Assembly (NCBI RefSeq): GCF_002954685.1
Contig: NZ_MSCN01000001.1
Location: forward strand, 2,188,429-2,252,428
DNA: 64,000 nucleotides
Source of the DNA: Polaribacter porphyrae
Lineage (GTDB): Bacteria > Bacteroidota > Bacteroidia > Flavobacteriales > Flavobacteriaceae
Direction: 5' to 3'
Every line of letters starts with the position of its first letter. The stretch's first letter is position 1. The position numbers and the translations under genes are program-made. Positions 25,064-33,391 of this stretch are shown here, in pieces. The notes under the pieces were generated by a model. The model had not been told where the DNA came from. It worked only from the letters and a program-made list of their open reading frames with translations, and ran no database searches.

Positions 25064-25375
25064 CGGTTTCTTTGGTGTTGTAAGATAACTTTCTCAACTT
25101 TGGTAAATAACAGCTGCTATATAAAAGAATGTACCTATTGTAGTAGCTAAACTTTATAAGAATATAAAAACCTCCACTTGTGGAATTAAAAATAAAATAT
25201 CGCGAAATACAATGTATCATTTAAAACCAGTGCTTATGTAAATACACAAACCCAAGCAGAGGAAGTATTACAAAAGTAACATTTTTTCTACAAGTTTTTA
25301 GGTGTTATTTAAACTTGTTTATTCATGTAAAAACACCAAATAATTATTTAATAATCATTTTAAAATTTAGAAAAA
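25064..25375. other. Leader/promoter region of the secreted mini-protein operon
   Basis: These 312 bases contain no convincing gene. No clean TAnnTTTG box is visible. Two short hairpins compete: CAAGTTT (25291-25297) with AAACTTG (25311-25317), and GGTGTT (25301-25306) with AACACC (25332-25337). Because the stems overlap they are mutually exclusive, a layout that could allow switching in the mRNA leader; this is speculative. Confidence 0.4.
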
Positions 25376-25687
25376 ATGAAGAAATATATTTTAAGTTTAG
25401 TTTTTGTTTTGGTTGGGGCAATTGCTTTTGCAAACCATGGTAAAGAAAATGTTTTCAATCCTAAAATGAAAACTGAAATAATAAGTTATAAAAATTCAAA
25501 AGATTATACTTTCAGTATTAATGAAAAAAAACTAACCAAAGAAGAGTTAATTAATTTAGAGGACTGTACATTAAAAGGTAAATTTACGATAACCTTTCCT
25601 GATGGAGAAAAGTTTTCTTGGGAAGGCACTCTAACTATTGTGGGTCAATCTTGTGTTGATTTTTTAAAAAAAATGATGAAAAAATAA
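25376..25687 (+). CDS. Secreted Cys-paired mini-protein A
   Basis: The 103-residue protein has a clear Sec signal peptide (MKKYILSLVFVLVGAIAFAN), leaving a mature protein of about 83 residues. It contains two cysteines (C64 and C93) that may form a disulfide, within DCTLKGKFTITFPDGEKF and VGQSCVDFLKKMMKK. The downstream neighbour has the same DCT-FT-DG-C pattern with almost the same Cys spacing, so the two are tandem diverged paralogues. No family is recognised. It is the first gene of an operon with mini-protein B (1 base away), a GLPGLI protein and an outer membrane barrel. Confidence 0.7.
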   Translation: MKKYILSLVFVLVGAIAFANHGKENVFNPKMKTEIISYKNSKDYTFSINEKKLTKEELINLEDCTLKGKFTITFPDGEKFSWEGTLTIVGQSCVDFLKKMMKK

Positions 25688-25688
25688 A

Positions 25689-25958
25689 ATGAAAAAAATA
25701 ATTTTAATAACCATATTAAGTGTGTTTTCACTTGGTTTTGCTTCAACCAATCACATTAATGATTATAACTCAAAAATAGAGAAAATAAACATTGTTAATA
25801 AATACAATAAGGTTGATGAAAAAAAAGATTGTACTGTGAGACTCAATTTCACATTAGAAGATGGTACTAAAATTGAGGGAGAAATAACTTTTTTAGATGT
25901 TACTTGGTGGCAATGTACAAAAATGCAGTTAGCTGCTTGGTGGGAAAGAAATTTTTAA
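25689..25958 (+). CDS. Secreted Cys-paired mini-protein B
   Basis: The 89-residue protein starts one base after the previous stop. It has a signal peptide (MKKIILITILSVFSLGFAS) and a mature part of about 70 residues with C48 and C76, in DCTVRLNFTLEDGTKIEG and TWWQCTKMQLAAWWERNF. The DCTxxxxFT segment and Cys spacing match mini-protein A; the Trp-rich C-terminus (four Trp in the last 17 residues) is distinctive and could mediate membrane or partner contact. No known family is recognised. A perfect 30-bp palindrome follows, 14 bases after the stop. Confidence 0.7.
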   Translation: MKKIILITILSVFSLGFASTNHINDYNSKIEKINIVNKYNKVDEKKDCTVRLNFTLEDGTKIEGEITFLDVTWWQCTKMQLAAWWERNF

Positions 25959-25972
25959 ATATGTATAACTAT

Positions 25973-26002
25973 ACTAAGTACAACAAATTTGTTGTACTTA
26001 GT
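25973..26002. repeat. Perfect 30-bp palindrome upstream of the GLPGLI gene
   Basis: ACTAAGTACAACAAA (25973-25987) is followed immediately by its exact complement TTTGTTGTACTTAGT (25988-26002). The palindrome ends 8 bases before the ATG of the GLPGLI gene. There is no T-run after it on the plus strand, so it is not a textbook terminator. In RNA it would form a 13-15 bp hairpin that could protect the upstream peptide mRNA or limit translation of the downstream genes. Confidence 0.85.
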
Positions 26003-26010
26003 TAAATTTA

Positions 26011-26826
26011 ATGAATATGAAAAATATTTTATTCACAACGATTTTTACCTTACTATATTTTTCAGGTAAGGCTAAATTTAGTGAAAACATAAACTACGGT
26101 AAAATATCCTTTGAACGTGTTCTCAATTTTGATGGCAATTTAGAGACAACAGAATTTGATTTATTTTTTAGTCCTAATTTTTCTGTTTTTTCAGAAAAGA
26201 CTGCTCAACAAAAAAAATCTTCTACATTGAAGCCAAGTACAGATGATGAATTTGATTTGTCTTTTGATGTGAAATTTAATGGGAGCAAATATGTTGTTTT
26301 AACAGATTTTAAGAGAGATAGTATTTATAGTCAGGTATCTTTATTTAAGAATGGAAAACAAACAACTTATATTGTTTGTGAAAAAGCAAAAAAAATAAAA
26401 TGGGAAATTACACAAGAATTTAAAATGATAAGCGGCTTTAAAGCACAAAAGGCTACTTGTTTATTTAGAGGGAGAAACTATTCTGCATGGTTCACAAAAA
26501 AAATACCGATTAAATATGGTCCTTGGAAGTTGAATGGTCTACCTGGATTAATACTAAATGTTTCAGATGATAAAAATGAAGTTGCATTTAATGTAACAAA
26601 AATAGAAATACCAAACATTAAAAATACGAAATCAAATAATTATTTTGAGTTCAATAAAACTTTTAAGAAAATATCTCTCAAAGAATATATTAAACTAAAA
26701 AAAGGGCAGGTTGAAGAAGTAATGAAATTATTTGGAGCTAAACTTCCACGTGGATCAAATATGAAAATATCAACTGTAAAATCAAAGGCAATTGAACTTG
26801 AGTATGAAAATACAGTTGAAAATTAG
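26011..26826 (+). CDS. GLPGLI family protein
   Basis: The 271-residue exported protein carries the family motif in WKLNGLPGLILNV (about residues 169-181), preceded by AWFTKKIPIKYGPW. GLPGLI proteins are Bacteroidota-specific, have signal peptides, and are commonly encoded next to carboxypeptidase-regulatory-like barrel proteins, as here; their role is unknown. Two starts are possible (26011 or 26017); both lead into MKNILFTTIFTLLYFSGKAK. The 3' end overlaps the next gene by 23 bases, implying coupled expression. Confidence 0.88.
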   Translation: MNMKNILFTTIFTLLYFSGKAKFSENINYGKISFERVLNFDGNLETTEFDLFFSPNFSVFSEKTAQQKKSSTLKPSTDDEFDLSFDVKFNGSKYVVLTDFKRDSIYSQVSLFKNGKQTTYIVCEKAKKIKWEITQEFKMISGFKAQKATCLFRGRNYSAWFTKKIPIKYGPWKLNGLPGLILNVSDDKNEVAFNVTKIEIPNIKNTKSNNYFEFNKTFKKISLKEYIKLKKGQVEEVMKLFGAKLPRGSNMKISTVKSKAIELEYENTVEN

Positions 26827-29479
26827 CTTTTTCTTATTATTAATATTATTTAATTTAAAAATTTTAGGGCAAAGCGTAATTAATGGTACTGTAAAAAGTA
26901 CTAAAAATCAAAAACTAAATAATGTAAATATACTATTGTCTAATTTGACAAAAACAAGAGTTGTTGCTTACAATTTTTCAGATGATAAAGGAAACTACAT
27001 TTTAGAAACAAATAAAACAGGAAACTTTATTTTATCTTTTTCTGCTTTAGGTTACAAAAAAGTAGAAACACCAATAACCATAACAAAAGAAATTAAAATA
27101 ATTACCAAAAATGTAACTTTAGAAGAAGAGACTTTTGAACTTACTGAGGTAATTATAGAAGCAGAAAAAACCATAAAAATTAAAAAAGACACTATAGAAG
27201 TCAAAGTAAATAAGTTTTTAAAACCCAATGATGCTACTGTAGAAGATTTACTAAAAAAAATACCAGGAGTTACTGTAGATATTGAAGGTACTATAAAAGT
27301 TGGCAACCAAGAAATAGAAAAACTAATGGTAGATGGTGACGATTTTTTTGAACGAGGTTATAAAATTCTTTCTAAAAACATGCCTCCAGATCAACTAGAG
27401 AAAATACAGATACTGCAAAAGTATTCTAATAACCGTTTATTAAAAGACATAGAAGAAAGTGATAAAGTAGCTTTAAATTTAGTATTAAAAGAGGATGCAA
27501 AAAGACAATGGTTTGGTAATTTTTCTGTCAATTATGGTATAATCTCAGAAAACAGGTATGAGCTTAAAACCTATGCTATGAATTTTGGTAAAAAAAATAA
27601 ATACATTCTCTTATCAAACTTTAATAATTTAGGATATGATGCTACTGGAGATATTAATCACCTAATTCGACCATTTCGTTTTGGAGAACCTGCTAGTATT
27701 GGTGACAATCAACAAGTAAATAGTATGTTAAATTTACGTTTTGGGCAAGGTAATTTTAAAAAAAGTAGAACCAATTTTAACAATACAGAGTTGGTTTCTT
27801 TAAATGCAATTTTTAACCCTACTAAAAAGCTAAAAATAAAAACACTCGGTTTTTTTAATTGGGACGAAAATGATTTTTTTAAAAACAGTACCCAAAATTT
27901 TACTGCCAAAAATACCAATTTTACCAACTCAGAAGATTATACTATTAGAAATACAAAACGAATCGCTTTCGGAAAGCTAGATGTTACTTGTAATTTTTCG
28001 TCAACTCAAATGTTAGAAGCTACAACTAAGTACAATAATGGTGATTTTTTTGATAGTACTAATTTGTTATTTAATGGAAACTCAACTATTGAAAGTTTGA
28101 AACATCAAAACACGCTTTTTGACCAGAAAATTAACTACACCAATAAGTTTACAAACAAGAAAGTATTTTTACTTACAGGAAGATTTATTGATGAAAAAGC
28201 ACCACAAAGCTATCGCATCAATCAGTTTTTTTATGCTGATTTATTTCCAAATCTAACCAATGTTGATAATGTACAACAACAAAGTGAAGACCAATTACTT
28301 TTTGTAGGCGTAAACGCCCATTTGTTTGATAGAAAAGAGAATGATAATTTGTTTGAACTGCAAATTGGCAATGAGTTTAGGCGAGATAAATTGATTTCAG
28401 AATTTTCCTTATTAGATGATGAATCTGTTTTGGATAATCCCGTTGATTATCAAAATAACACAACTTACAGTGTTAACGATTTGTACATAAAAACCAAGTA
28501 TTTATTAGCTTTAAACAAGTTTAAATTAGTAGGAAATTTAGAGGTTCATCAATTATTTAATCATCTAAAAACTAATGAAATTGCTGAAAATCAGAATCCA
28601 TTATTCTTTAATCCAAGTTTAGGTTTTGACTGGAAAATTAACTACATTAATAAATTAACAGCTTCGTATTCTCACAATACTTCAAATGCTGGTATTTTAG
28701 ATGTTTATCAGAATTTTACATTAACAGGTTTTAGAAATTTTTCAAAAGGTACAGGCACATTTAATCAATTAGATGCTTCAAGTTTTACAGTAAATTATCA
28801 ATTAGGTAACTGGAGCGACCGTTTTTTTGCAAATACATTTTTCATCTATAATAAAAATCATGATTTCTTTTCTACAAATTCAATAATAAACCAAAATTAT
28901 TCCCAATCAGAAAAAATATTGATTAAAGACAGAGAATTTGTAAGTGTAAATACAAATATTGATAATTATTTTAAGTTTATATCATCTAACTTAAAACTCA
29001 ATTTAGGGTATTCTAAAAGTCAATTCAAAAATATTATAAACAGTTCTAATTTAAGAAACATTACTTCTTTAAATTATAACTATGGTTTCGAATTACGTTC
29101 TGGTTTTAGTGGGGTTTTTAATTATCATTTTGGAACAAAATGGATTACTTCAGAAATTAAAACAACGTTTAATAATTCATTTACAGATAATAATAGTTTT
29201 TTAGATTTATCTTTTATTTTCAATGATAACTTTGATATAGAACTAAAATCTGAACGTTATTATTTTGGAAACTTGCAGAATGATAATACTTACTATTTTG
29301 TTGATTTAGACATAAGATACAAGCTGTTTAAAAATAAAATGACTTTGGGTATTGTAGGTAAAAACTTAACCAATACAGAAAAATTTAGAAATTTTTCTAT
29401 TAGTGATATTGGTAGCTCTAATGTTGAATATCGCTTATTACCCAGATTCGTTTTGCTTAAATTAGATTATAGGTTTTAA
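26804..29479 (+). CDS. Outer membrane beta-barrel protein with carboxypeptidase-regulatory-like and TonB-plug-like domains
   Basis: Taking the ATG at 26804 gives 891 residues with the signal MKIQLKISFFLLLILFNLKI. A CarboxypepD_reg domain follows (VINGTVKSTKNQKLNNVNIL to LEEETFELTEVII), then a short plug-like domain (DATVEDLLKKIPGVTVDIEG, GNQEIEKLMVDGDDFF), and a long region of amphipathic strands ending in LKLDYRF, an outer-membrane C-terminus ending in Phe. Such proteins are usually annotated as TonB-dependent-receptor-like or outer membrane beta-barrel family. It is co-transcribed with the GLPGLI gene, with a 23-base overlap, and the two secreted mini-proteins, hinting that a peptide or its ligand is the cargo. 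Confidence 0.85.
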   Translation: MKIQLKISFFLLLILFNLKILGQSVINGTVKSTKNQKLNNVNILLSNLTKTRVVAYNFSDDKGNYILETNKTGNFILSFSALGYKKVETPITITKEIKIITKNVTLEEETFELTEVIIEAEKTIKIKKDTIEVKVNKFLKPNDATVEDLLKKIPGVTVDIEGTIKVGNQEIEKLMVDGDDFFERGYKILSKNMPPDQLEKIQILQKYSNNRLLKDIEESDKVALNLVLKEDAKRQWFGNFSVNYGIISENRYELKTYAMNFGKKNKYILLSNFNNLGYDATGDINHLIRPFRFGEPASIGDNQQVNSMLNLRFGQGNFKKSRTNFNNTELVSLNAIFNPTKKLKIKTLGFFNWDENDFFKNSTQNFTAKNTNFTNSEDYTIRNTKRIAFGKLDVTCNFSSTQMLEATTKYNNGDFFDSTNLLFNGNSTIESLKHQNTLFDQKINYTNKFTNKKVFLLTGRFIDEKAPQSYRINQFFYADLFPNLTNVDNVQQQSEDQLLFVGVNAHLFDRKENDNLFELQIGNEFRRDKLISEFSLLDDESVLDNPVDYQNNTTYSVNDLYIKTKYLLALNKFKLVGNLEVHQLFNHLKTNEIAENQNPLFFNPSLGFDWKINYINKLTASYSHNTSNAGILDVYQNFTLTGFRNFSKGTGTFNQLDASSFTVNYQLGNWSDRFFANTFFIYNKNHDFFSTNSIINQNYSQSEKILIKDREFVSVNTNIDNYFKFISSNLKLNLGYSKSQFKNIINSSNLRNITSLNYNYGFELRSGFSGVFNYHFGTKWITSEIKTTFNNSFTDNNSFLDLSFIFNDNFDIELKSERYYFGNLQNDNTYYFVDLDIRYKLFKNKMTLGIVGKNLTNTEKFRNFSISDIGSSNVEYRLLPRFVLLKLDYRF

Positions 29480-29497
29480 CTGATTACAAAAATCAGT

Positions 29498-29505
29498 TAC
29501 TTTTG
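29498..29505 (+). promoter_or_regulatory. -7 element (TACTTTTG) for queG
   Basis: TACTTTTGC ends five bases before the queG ATG at 29510, so the transcript is probably leaderless. A GTTTTAAC tract about 21 bases upstream may act as the -33 element. Confidence 0.5.
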
Positions 29506-29509
29506 CTCC

Positions 29510-30433
29510 ATGCCAAAAGCAAAATACTCTCAATTCATAAAACAAGAAGCAAAACGTTTAGGGTTTTTAGATTGTGGTATTGCTAAAGCCGATTTTTTAG
29601 AAGATGAAGCTCCAAAACTAGAAAAATGGCTTAAAAATGGTTTTCAAGGTAAAATGCAATATTTAGAAAATCACTTTGACAAACGTTTAGACCCTCGTTT
29701 ATTAGTTGATGATGCCAAATCTGTAATTTCGCTTTCTTACAACTATTACCCTGAAAAAGAGCAAAATAAAAATTCTTATCATATTTCTAAATATGCTTAT
29801 GGAGAAGATTATCATCATGTAATCAAACAAAAATTAAGAGAATTATTACAGGCTATTAATGATAAAATTGGTGAGATTTCTGGACGTTGTTTTGTTGATT
29901 CTGCACCAGTTTTAGAACGTGCTTGGGCAGAAAAAGCTGGTTTGGGCTGGAATGGAAAACACTCCTTACTCATTCAAAAACAAAAAGGTTCTTTCTTTTT
30001 TTTAGCAGAATTAATTATCGATTTAGAATTAGAATATGACCACCAAACAACTACAAATCATTGTGGTACTTGCACCAAATGTATAGATGCTTGCCCAACA
30101 GAAGCCATTTTACCAAATAACACAGTTGATGGTAGTAAATGTATTTCTTATCTAACGATAGAATTAAAAGAGAATATTCCTAATCAATTTAAAGACAAAA
30201 TGGAAAACTGGATCTTTGGTTGCGACATTTGTCAAGATGTTTGTCCTTGGAATCGGTTTTCAAAACCACACAATGAACCTTTATTTGCCCCAAAAGAAGA
30301 ACTCTTAAAAATGAATAAAAAAGATTGGGAAGAAATTACAGAAGATATTTTTAAAAAAGTCTTTAAAAAATCTGCTGTAAAGAGAACAAAATTTGCAGGT
30401 TTGCAAAGAAATATTCGATTTTTAAAAGATTAA
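29510..30433 (+). CDS. queG: Epoxyqueuosine reductase
   Basis: The 307-residue cobalamin- and iron-sulfur-dependent enzyme reduces epoxyqueuosine to queuosine in tRNA, the last step of the pathway. It shows the DUF1730 N-terminal region ([20 protein letters not shown]), and two [4Fe-4S] cluster motifs, [12 protein letters not shown] and [10 protein letters not shown]. Length is slightly shorter than E. coli QueG because the C-terminal HEAT-like tail is reduced, as in many Bacteroidota. A transporter for queuosine precursors is encoded at 58.7 kb, consistent with salvage. Confidence 0.94.
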   Translation: MPKAKYSQFIKQEAKRLGFLDCGIAKADFLEDEAPKLEKWLKNGFQGKMQYLENHFDKRLDPRLLVDDAKSVISLSYNYYPEKEQNKNSYHISKYAYGEDYHHVIKQKLRELLQAINDKIGEISGRCFVDSAPVLERAWAEKAGLGWNGKHSLLIQKQKGSFFFLAELIIDLELEYDHQTTTNHCGTCTKCIDACPTEAILPNNTVDGSKCISYLTIELKENIPNQFKDKMENWIFGCDICQDVCPWNRFSKPHNEPLFAPKEELLKMNKKDWEEITEDIFKKVFKKSAVKRTKFAGLQRNIRFLKD

Positions 30434-30462
30434 AAATCTCATTGCTCTTTCATTGAAAACCA

Positions 30463-30470
30463 TATATTTG
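30463..30470 (+). promoter_or_regulatory. -7 element (TATATTTG) for maeB
   Basis: TATATTTG matches the Bacteroidota -7 consensus, with ATTG at 30441-30444 as a -33 candidate at an 18-base spacing. The maeB start at 30498 leaves a leader of about 20 bases. Confidence 0.55.
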
Positions 30471-30497
30471 TAAGCTTAAATTAGCAAATAACTATTT

Positions 30498-32774
30498 ATG
30501 AGCGATTCTAGAAAAAGACATGAAGCTTTATTATATCATGCAAAACCAAAACCAGGAAAAATAGAAGTTGTACCTACAAAAAAATATGCTACCCAACACG
30601 ATTTAACATTAGCTTATTCACCTGGAGTTGCAGAACCTTGTTTAGAAATTGCAAAAGATAAAAATAATGTTTACAAATACACTTCTAAAGGTAATTTAGT
30701 AGCCGTAATTTCTAATGGAACCGCTGTTTTAGGTCTAGGTGATATTGGTCCTGATGCCTCAAAACCAGTAATGGAAGGTAAAGGGTTACTCTTTAAAATA
30801 TTTGCTGATATTGATGTTTTTGATATTGAGGTTGATGCAACAGATGTTGATAAATTTATTGAAACCGTAAAAGCAATTGCTCCTACTTTTGGAGGAATTA
30901 ACCTTGAAGATATAAAGGCTCCAGAAGCTTTTGAAATTGAAAGAAGACTAAAAGAGGAATTGAATATTCCTGTAATGCACGATGATCAACATGGAACTGC
31001 AATCATTTCTGCAGCAGCTCTAAAAAACGCTATTGAAATCACCGAAAAAGATATTACTAAACTAAATTTTGTAGTAAATGGTGCTGGTGCTGCAGCCATT
31101 TCTTGCACACGTTTATATTTAGAATTAGGAGCAAAAAGAGAAAATATTGTAATGTGTGATAGCAAAGGTGTTATCAGAAAAGATAGAGATAATTTAACAT
31201 CACAAAAAGCAGAATTTGCAACTTCTAAAGATTTACATACTCTAGATGAAGCTATGCAGAATGCAGATGTTTTTATTGGATTATCTATGGGTAATGTTGT
31301 AACACCAGAAATGCTGTTATCTATGGCAAAAAATCCTATTGTGTTTGCAATGGCTAATCCTGTACCAGAAATAGATTACGATTTAGCAATAGCTACAAGA
31401 AGTGATATTATTATGGCTACTGGTAGGTCTGATCATCCAAACCAAGTGAATAATGTACTTGGCTTCCCTTTTATATTTAGAGGAGCTTTAGATGTAAGAG
31501 CTACTAAAATTAATGAAGCCATGAAATTGGCTGCTGTACATGCATTAGCAGATTTAGCTAAAAAATCTGTACCTGAACAAGTAAATATTGTGTATGATGA
31601 AGTTAGTCTCACTTTTGGTAAAGAATACATCATTCCAAAACCTTTTGACCCAAGGTTAATATACGAAATTCCACCAGCAATTGCGAAAGCAGCTATTGAT
31701 TCTGGTGTTGCTTTAGAACCAATTGAAGATTGGGAAAGATATAGAGAAGAATTGATGGAACGTTCTGGTTCTGGAAGTAAGGAAATCAGATTATTACATA
31801 ACAGAGCAAAAAGCAATAAAAAACGTATTGTATTTGCAGAAGCAGATCATCTAGATGTATTAAAAGCTGCACAAAGAGTTCACGAAGAACGTTTAGGAAA
31901 TCCTATTTTATTAGGAAGAAAAGATTTGATTTTAGCTTTAAAAGCAGAAATTGGTTTTACAGGTGATGTACCAATTTTTGATCCAAAAACTGATGAAGAA
32001 AAAGAAAGAAGAGAACGTTTTGGAGAAGCTTATTGGAAAAACAGACAACGTAAAGGAAGAACTTTATCTGAAGCAAAAAAATTAATGCGAGAACGTAATT
32101 ATTTTGCTGCAATGATGGTAAATGAAAATGAAGCTGATGCATTAATTACTGGTTATTCTAGACCTTATCCAACAGTAGTAAAGCCAATGTTAGAGTTGAT
32201 TGAAAAAGACAAAGGTATTTCTAGAATTGCGGCTTGTAACTTAATGTTGACAAAACAAGGCCCTATTTTTTTAGCAGATACAACTATCAACATTAACCCA
32301 TCTGCAAAAGATTTAGTAAAGATTACGCAAATGACTTCTAATTTGGCAAAAATGTTTGGTATGAAACCAAATGTAGCTATGCTGTCTTTCTCAAATTTTG
32401 GTTCTTCGAATACTGAAACATCAAGAAAAATTAGAGAAGCTGTTTCTTATATTCACAGACATTTCCCTAATGCTACAGTTGATGGAGAAATTCAAGCAGA
32501 TTTTGCATTAAATCCAGAAATGTTGGCAAAAGAATTTCCTTTTTCTAAACTAAATGGAAAAAAGGTGAATGTTTTAATTTTCCCCAATTTAGAATCAGCT
32601 AACATTACTTATAAGTTATTAAAACAAGTTGAAAGTGCTGAATCAATTGGTCCTGTAATTTTAGGATTAAGCAAGCCTGTACATGTTTTACAACTAGGTG
32701 CAAGTGTAGACGAAATGGTAAATATGGCTGCTTTAGCTGCTGTTGATGCACAACAACGAGAAAAGAATAAATAA
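30498..32774 (+). CDS. maeB: NADP-dependent malic enzyme with C-terminal phosphotransacetylase-like domain
   Basis: The 758-residue protein has an N-terminal malic enzyme domain ([24 protein letters not shown] with divalent metal ligands, [12 protein letters not shown]ossmann motif, [12 protein letters not shown]) to about residue 420, then a phosphotransacetylase-like domain from [15 protein letters not shown] to the end. It oxidatively decarboxylates malate to pyruvate, making NADPH. In E. coli MaeB the C-terminal domain is regulatory, responding to acetyl-CoA, and lacks PTA activity; the same is inferred here. Preceded by queG and followed by ruvA on the same strand. Confidence 0.95.
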   Translation: MSDSRKRHEALLYHAKPKPGKIEVVPTKKYATQHDLTLAYSPGVAEPCLEIAKDKNNVYKYTSKGNLVAVISNGTAVLGLGDIGPDASKPVMEGKGLLFKIFADIDVFDIEVDATDVDKFIETVKAIAPTFGGINLEDIKAPEAFEIERRLKEELNIPVMHDDQHGTAIISAAALKNAIEITEKDITKLNFVVNGAGAAAISCTRLYLELGAKRENIVMCDSKGVIRKDRDNLTSQKAEFATSKDLHTLDEAMQNADVFIGLSMGNVVTPEMLLSMAKNPIVFAMANPVPEIDYDLAIATRSDIIMATGRSDHPNQVNNVLGFPFIFRGALDVRATKINEAMKLAAVHALADLAKKSVPEQVNIVYDEVSLTFGKEYIIPKPFDPRLIYEIPPAIAKAAIDSGVALEPIEDWERYREELMERSGSGSKEIRLLHNRAKSNKKRIVFAEADHLDVLKAAQRVHEERLGNPILLGRKDLILALKAEIGFTGDVPIFDPKTDEEKERRERFGEAYWKNRQRKGRTLSEAKKLMRERNYFAAMMVNENEADALITGYSRPYPTVVKPMLELIEKDKGISRIAACNLMLTKQGPIFLADTTININPSAKDLVKITQMTSNLAKMFGMKPNVAMLSFSNFGSSNTETSRKIREAVSYIHRHFPNATVDGEIQADFALNPEMLAKEFPFSKLNGKKVNVLIFPNLESANITYKLLKQVESAESIGPVILGLSKPVHVLQLGASVDEMVNMAALAAVDAQQREKNK

Positions 32775-32805
32775 ATTATTACATTAGCCAAAAGAAAAAG
32801 GATTT

Positions 32806-33387
32806 ATGATAACACAAGTTAGGGGAAGACTCGTTGAAAAAAATCCAACAGAAGTTGTAGTAGATTGCAATGGTGTTGGGTATTTATTACATATTTCTTT
32901 AAATACATTCACAAATTTACCTAATGATGAAAATGTAGTTTTATACACACATTTATCAATTAGAGAAGATGCTCACACCCTTTTTGGTTTTATTAATAAG
33001 ACAGAACGTGAAGTTTTTAAACTATTAATTTCTGTCTCTGGTGTTGGGCCAAGTATTGCAAGAACAATGTGTTCTTCAATGACATCAGAAGAAATACAGC
33101 AAGCTATTGCATCAGAAAATGTAGCATTAATTCAATCAGTAAAAGGTATTGGGGCAAAAACTGCACAAAGGGTTATTGTAGATTTAAAAGATAAAATTTT
33201 AAAAACCTTCGATATTGATGAAGTTTCTACAACTACAAGCAATACGAATAAAGATGAAGCGTTATCTGCTTTAGAAGTTTTAGGTTTTCATAAGAAACAA
33301 TCTGATAAAGTAGTGAATAATGTTTTAAAAGAACACCCAGATGCTACTGTAGAAAAAATCATAAAACTAGCTTTAAAAAATTTATAA
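32806..33387 (+). CDS. ruvA: Holliday junction branch migration complex subunit RuvA
   Basis: The 193-residue protein binds four-way DNA junctions and loads RuvB. It has an N-terminal OB fold (MITQVRGRLVEKNPTEVVVD, YTHLSIREDAHTLFGF), two helix-hairpin-helix motifs (LISVSGVGPSIARTM and SVKGIGAKTAQRVIVDLK), and a C-terminal RuvB-contacting domain (EALSALEVLGF). The stop is 4 bases before the TTG start of sprA, so the two are co-transcribed; the ruvA-sprA-gcvH order is a familiar Bacteroidota arrangement. Confidence 0.96.
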   Translation: MITQVRGRLVEKNPTEVVVDCNGVGYLLHISLNTFTNLPNDENVVLYTHLSIREDAHTLFGFINKTEREVFKLLISVSGVGPSIARTMCSSMTSEEIQQAIASENVALIQSVKGIGAKTAQRVIVDLKDKILKTFDIDEVSTTTSNTNKDEALSALEVLGFHKKQSDKVVNNVLKEHPDATVEKIIKLALKNL

Positions 33388-33391
33388 TCAA

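Noticed and set aside
24975..25220. Minus-strand 81-codon open frame upstream of the XRE gene
   Set aside because: It runs through the nested palindrome and has no signal, domain or coding-like composition; the operator explains the sequence better.
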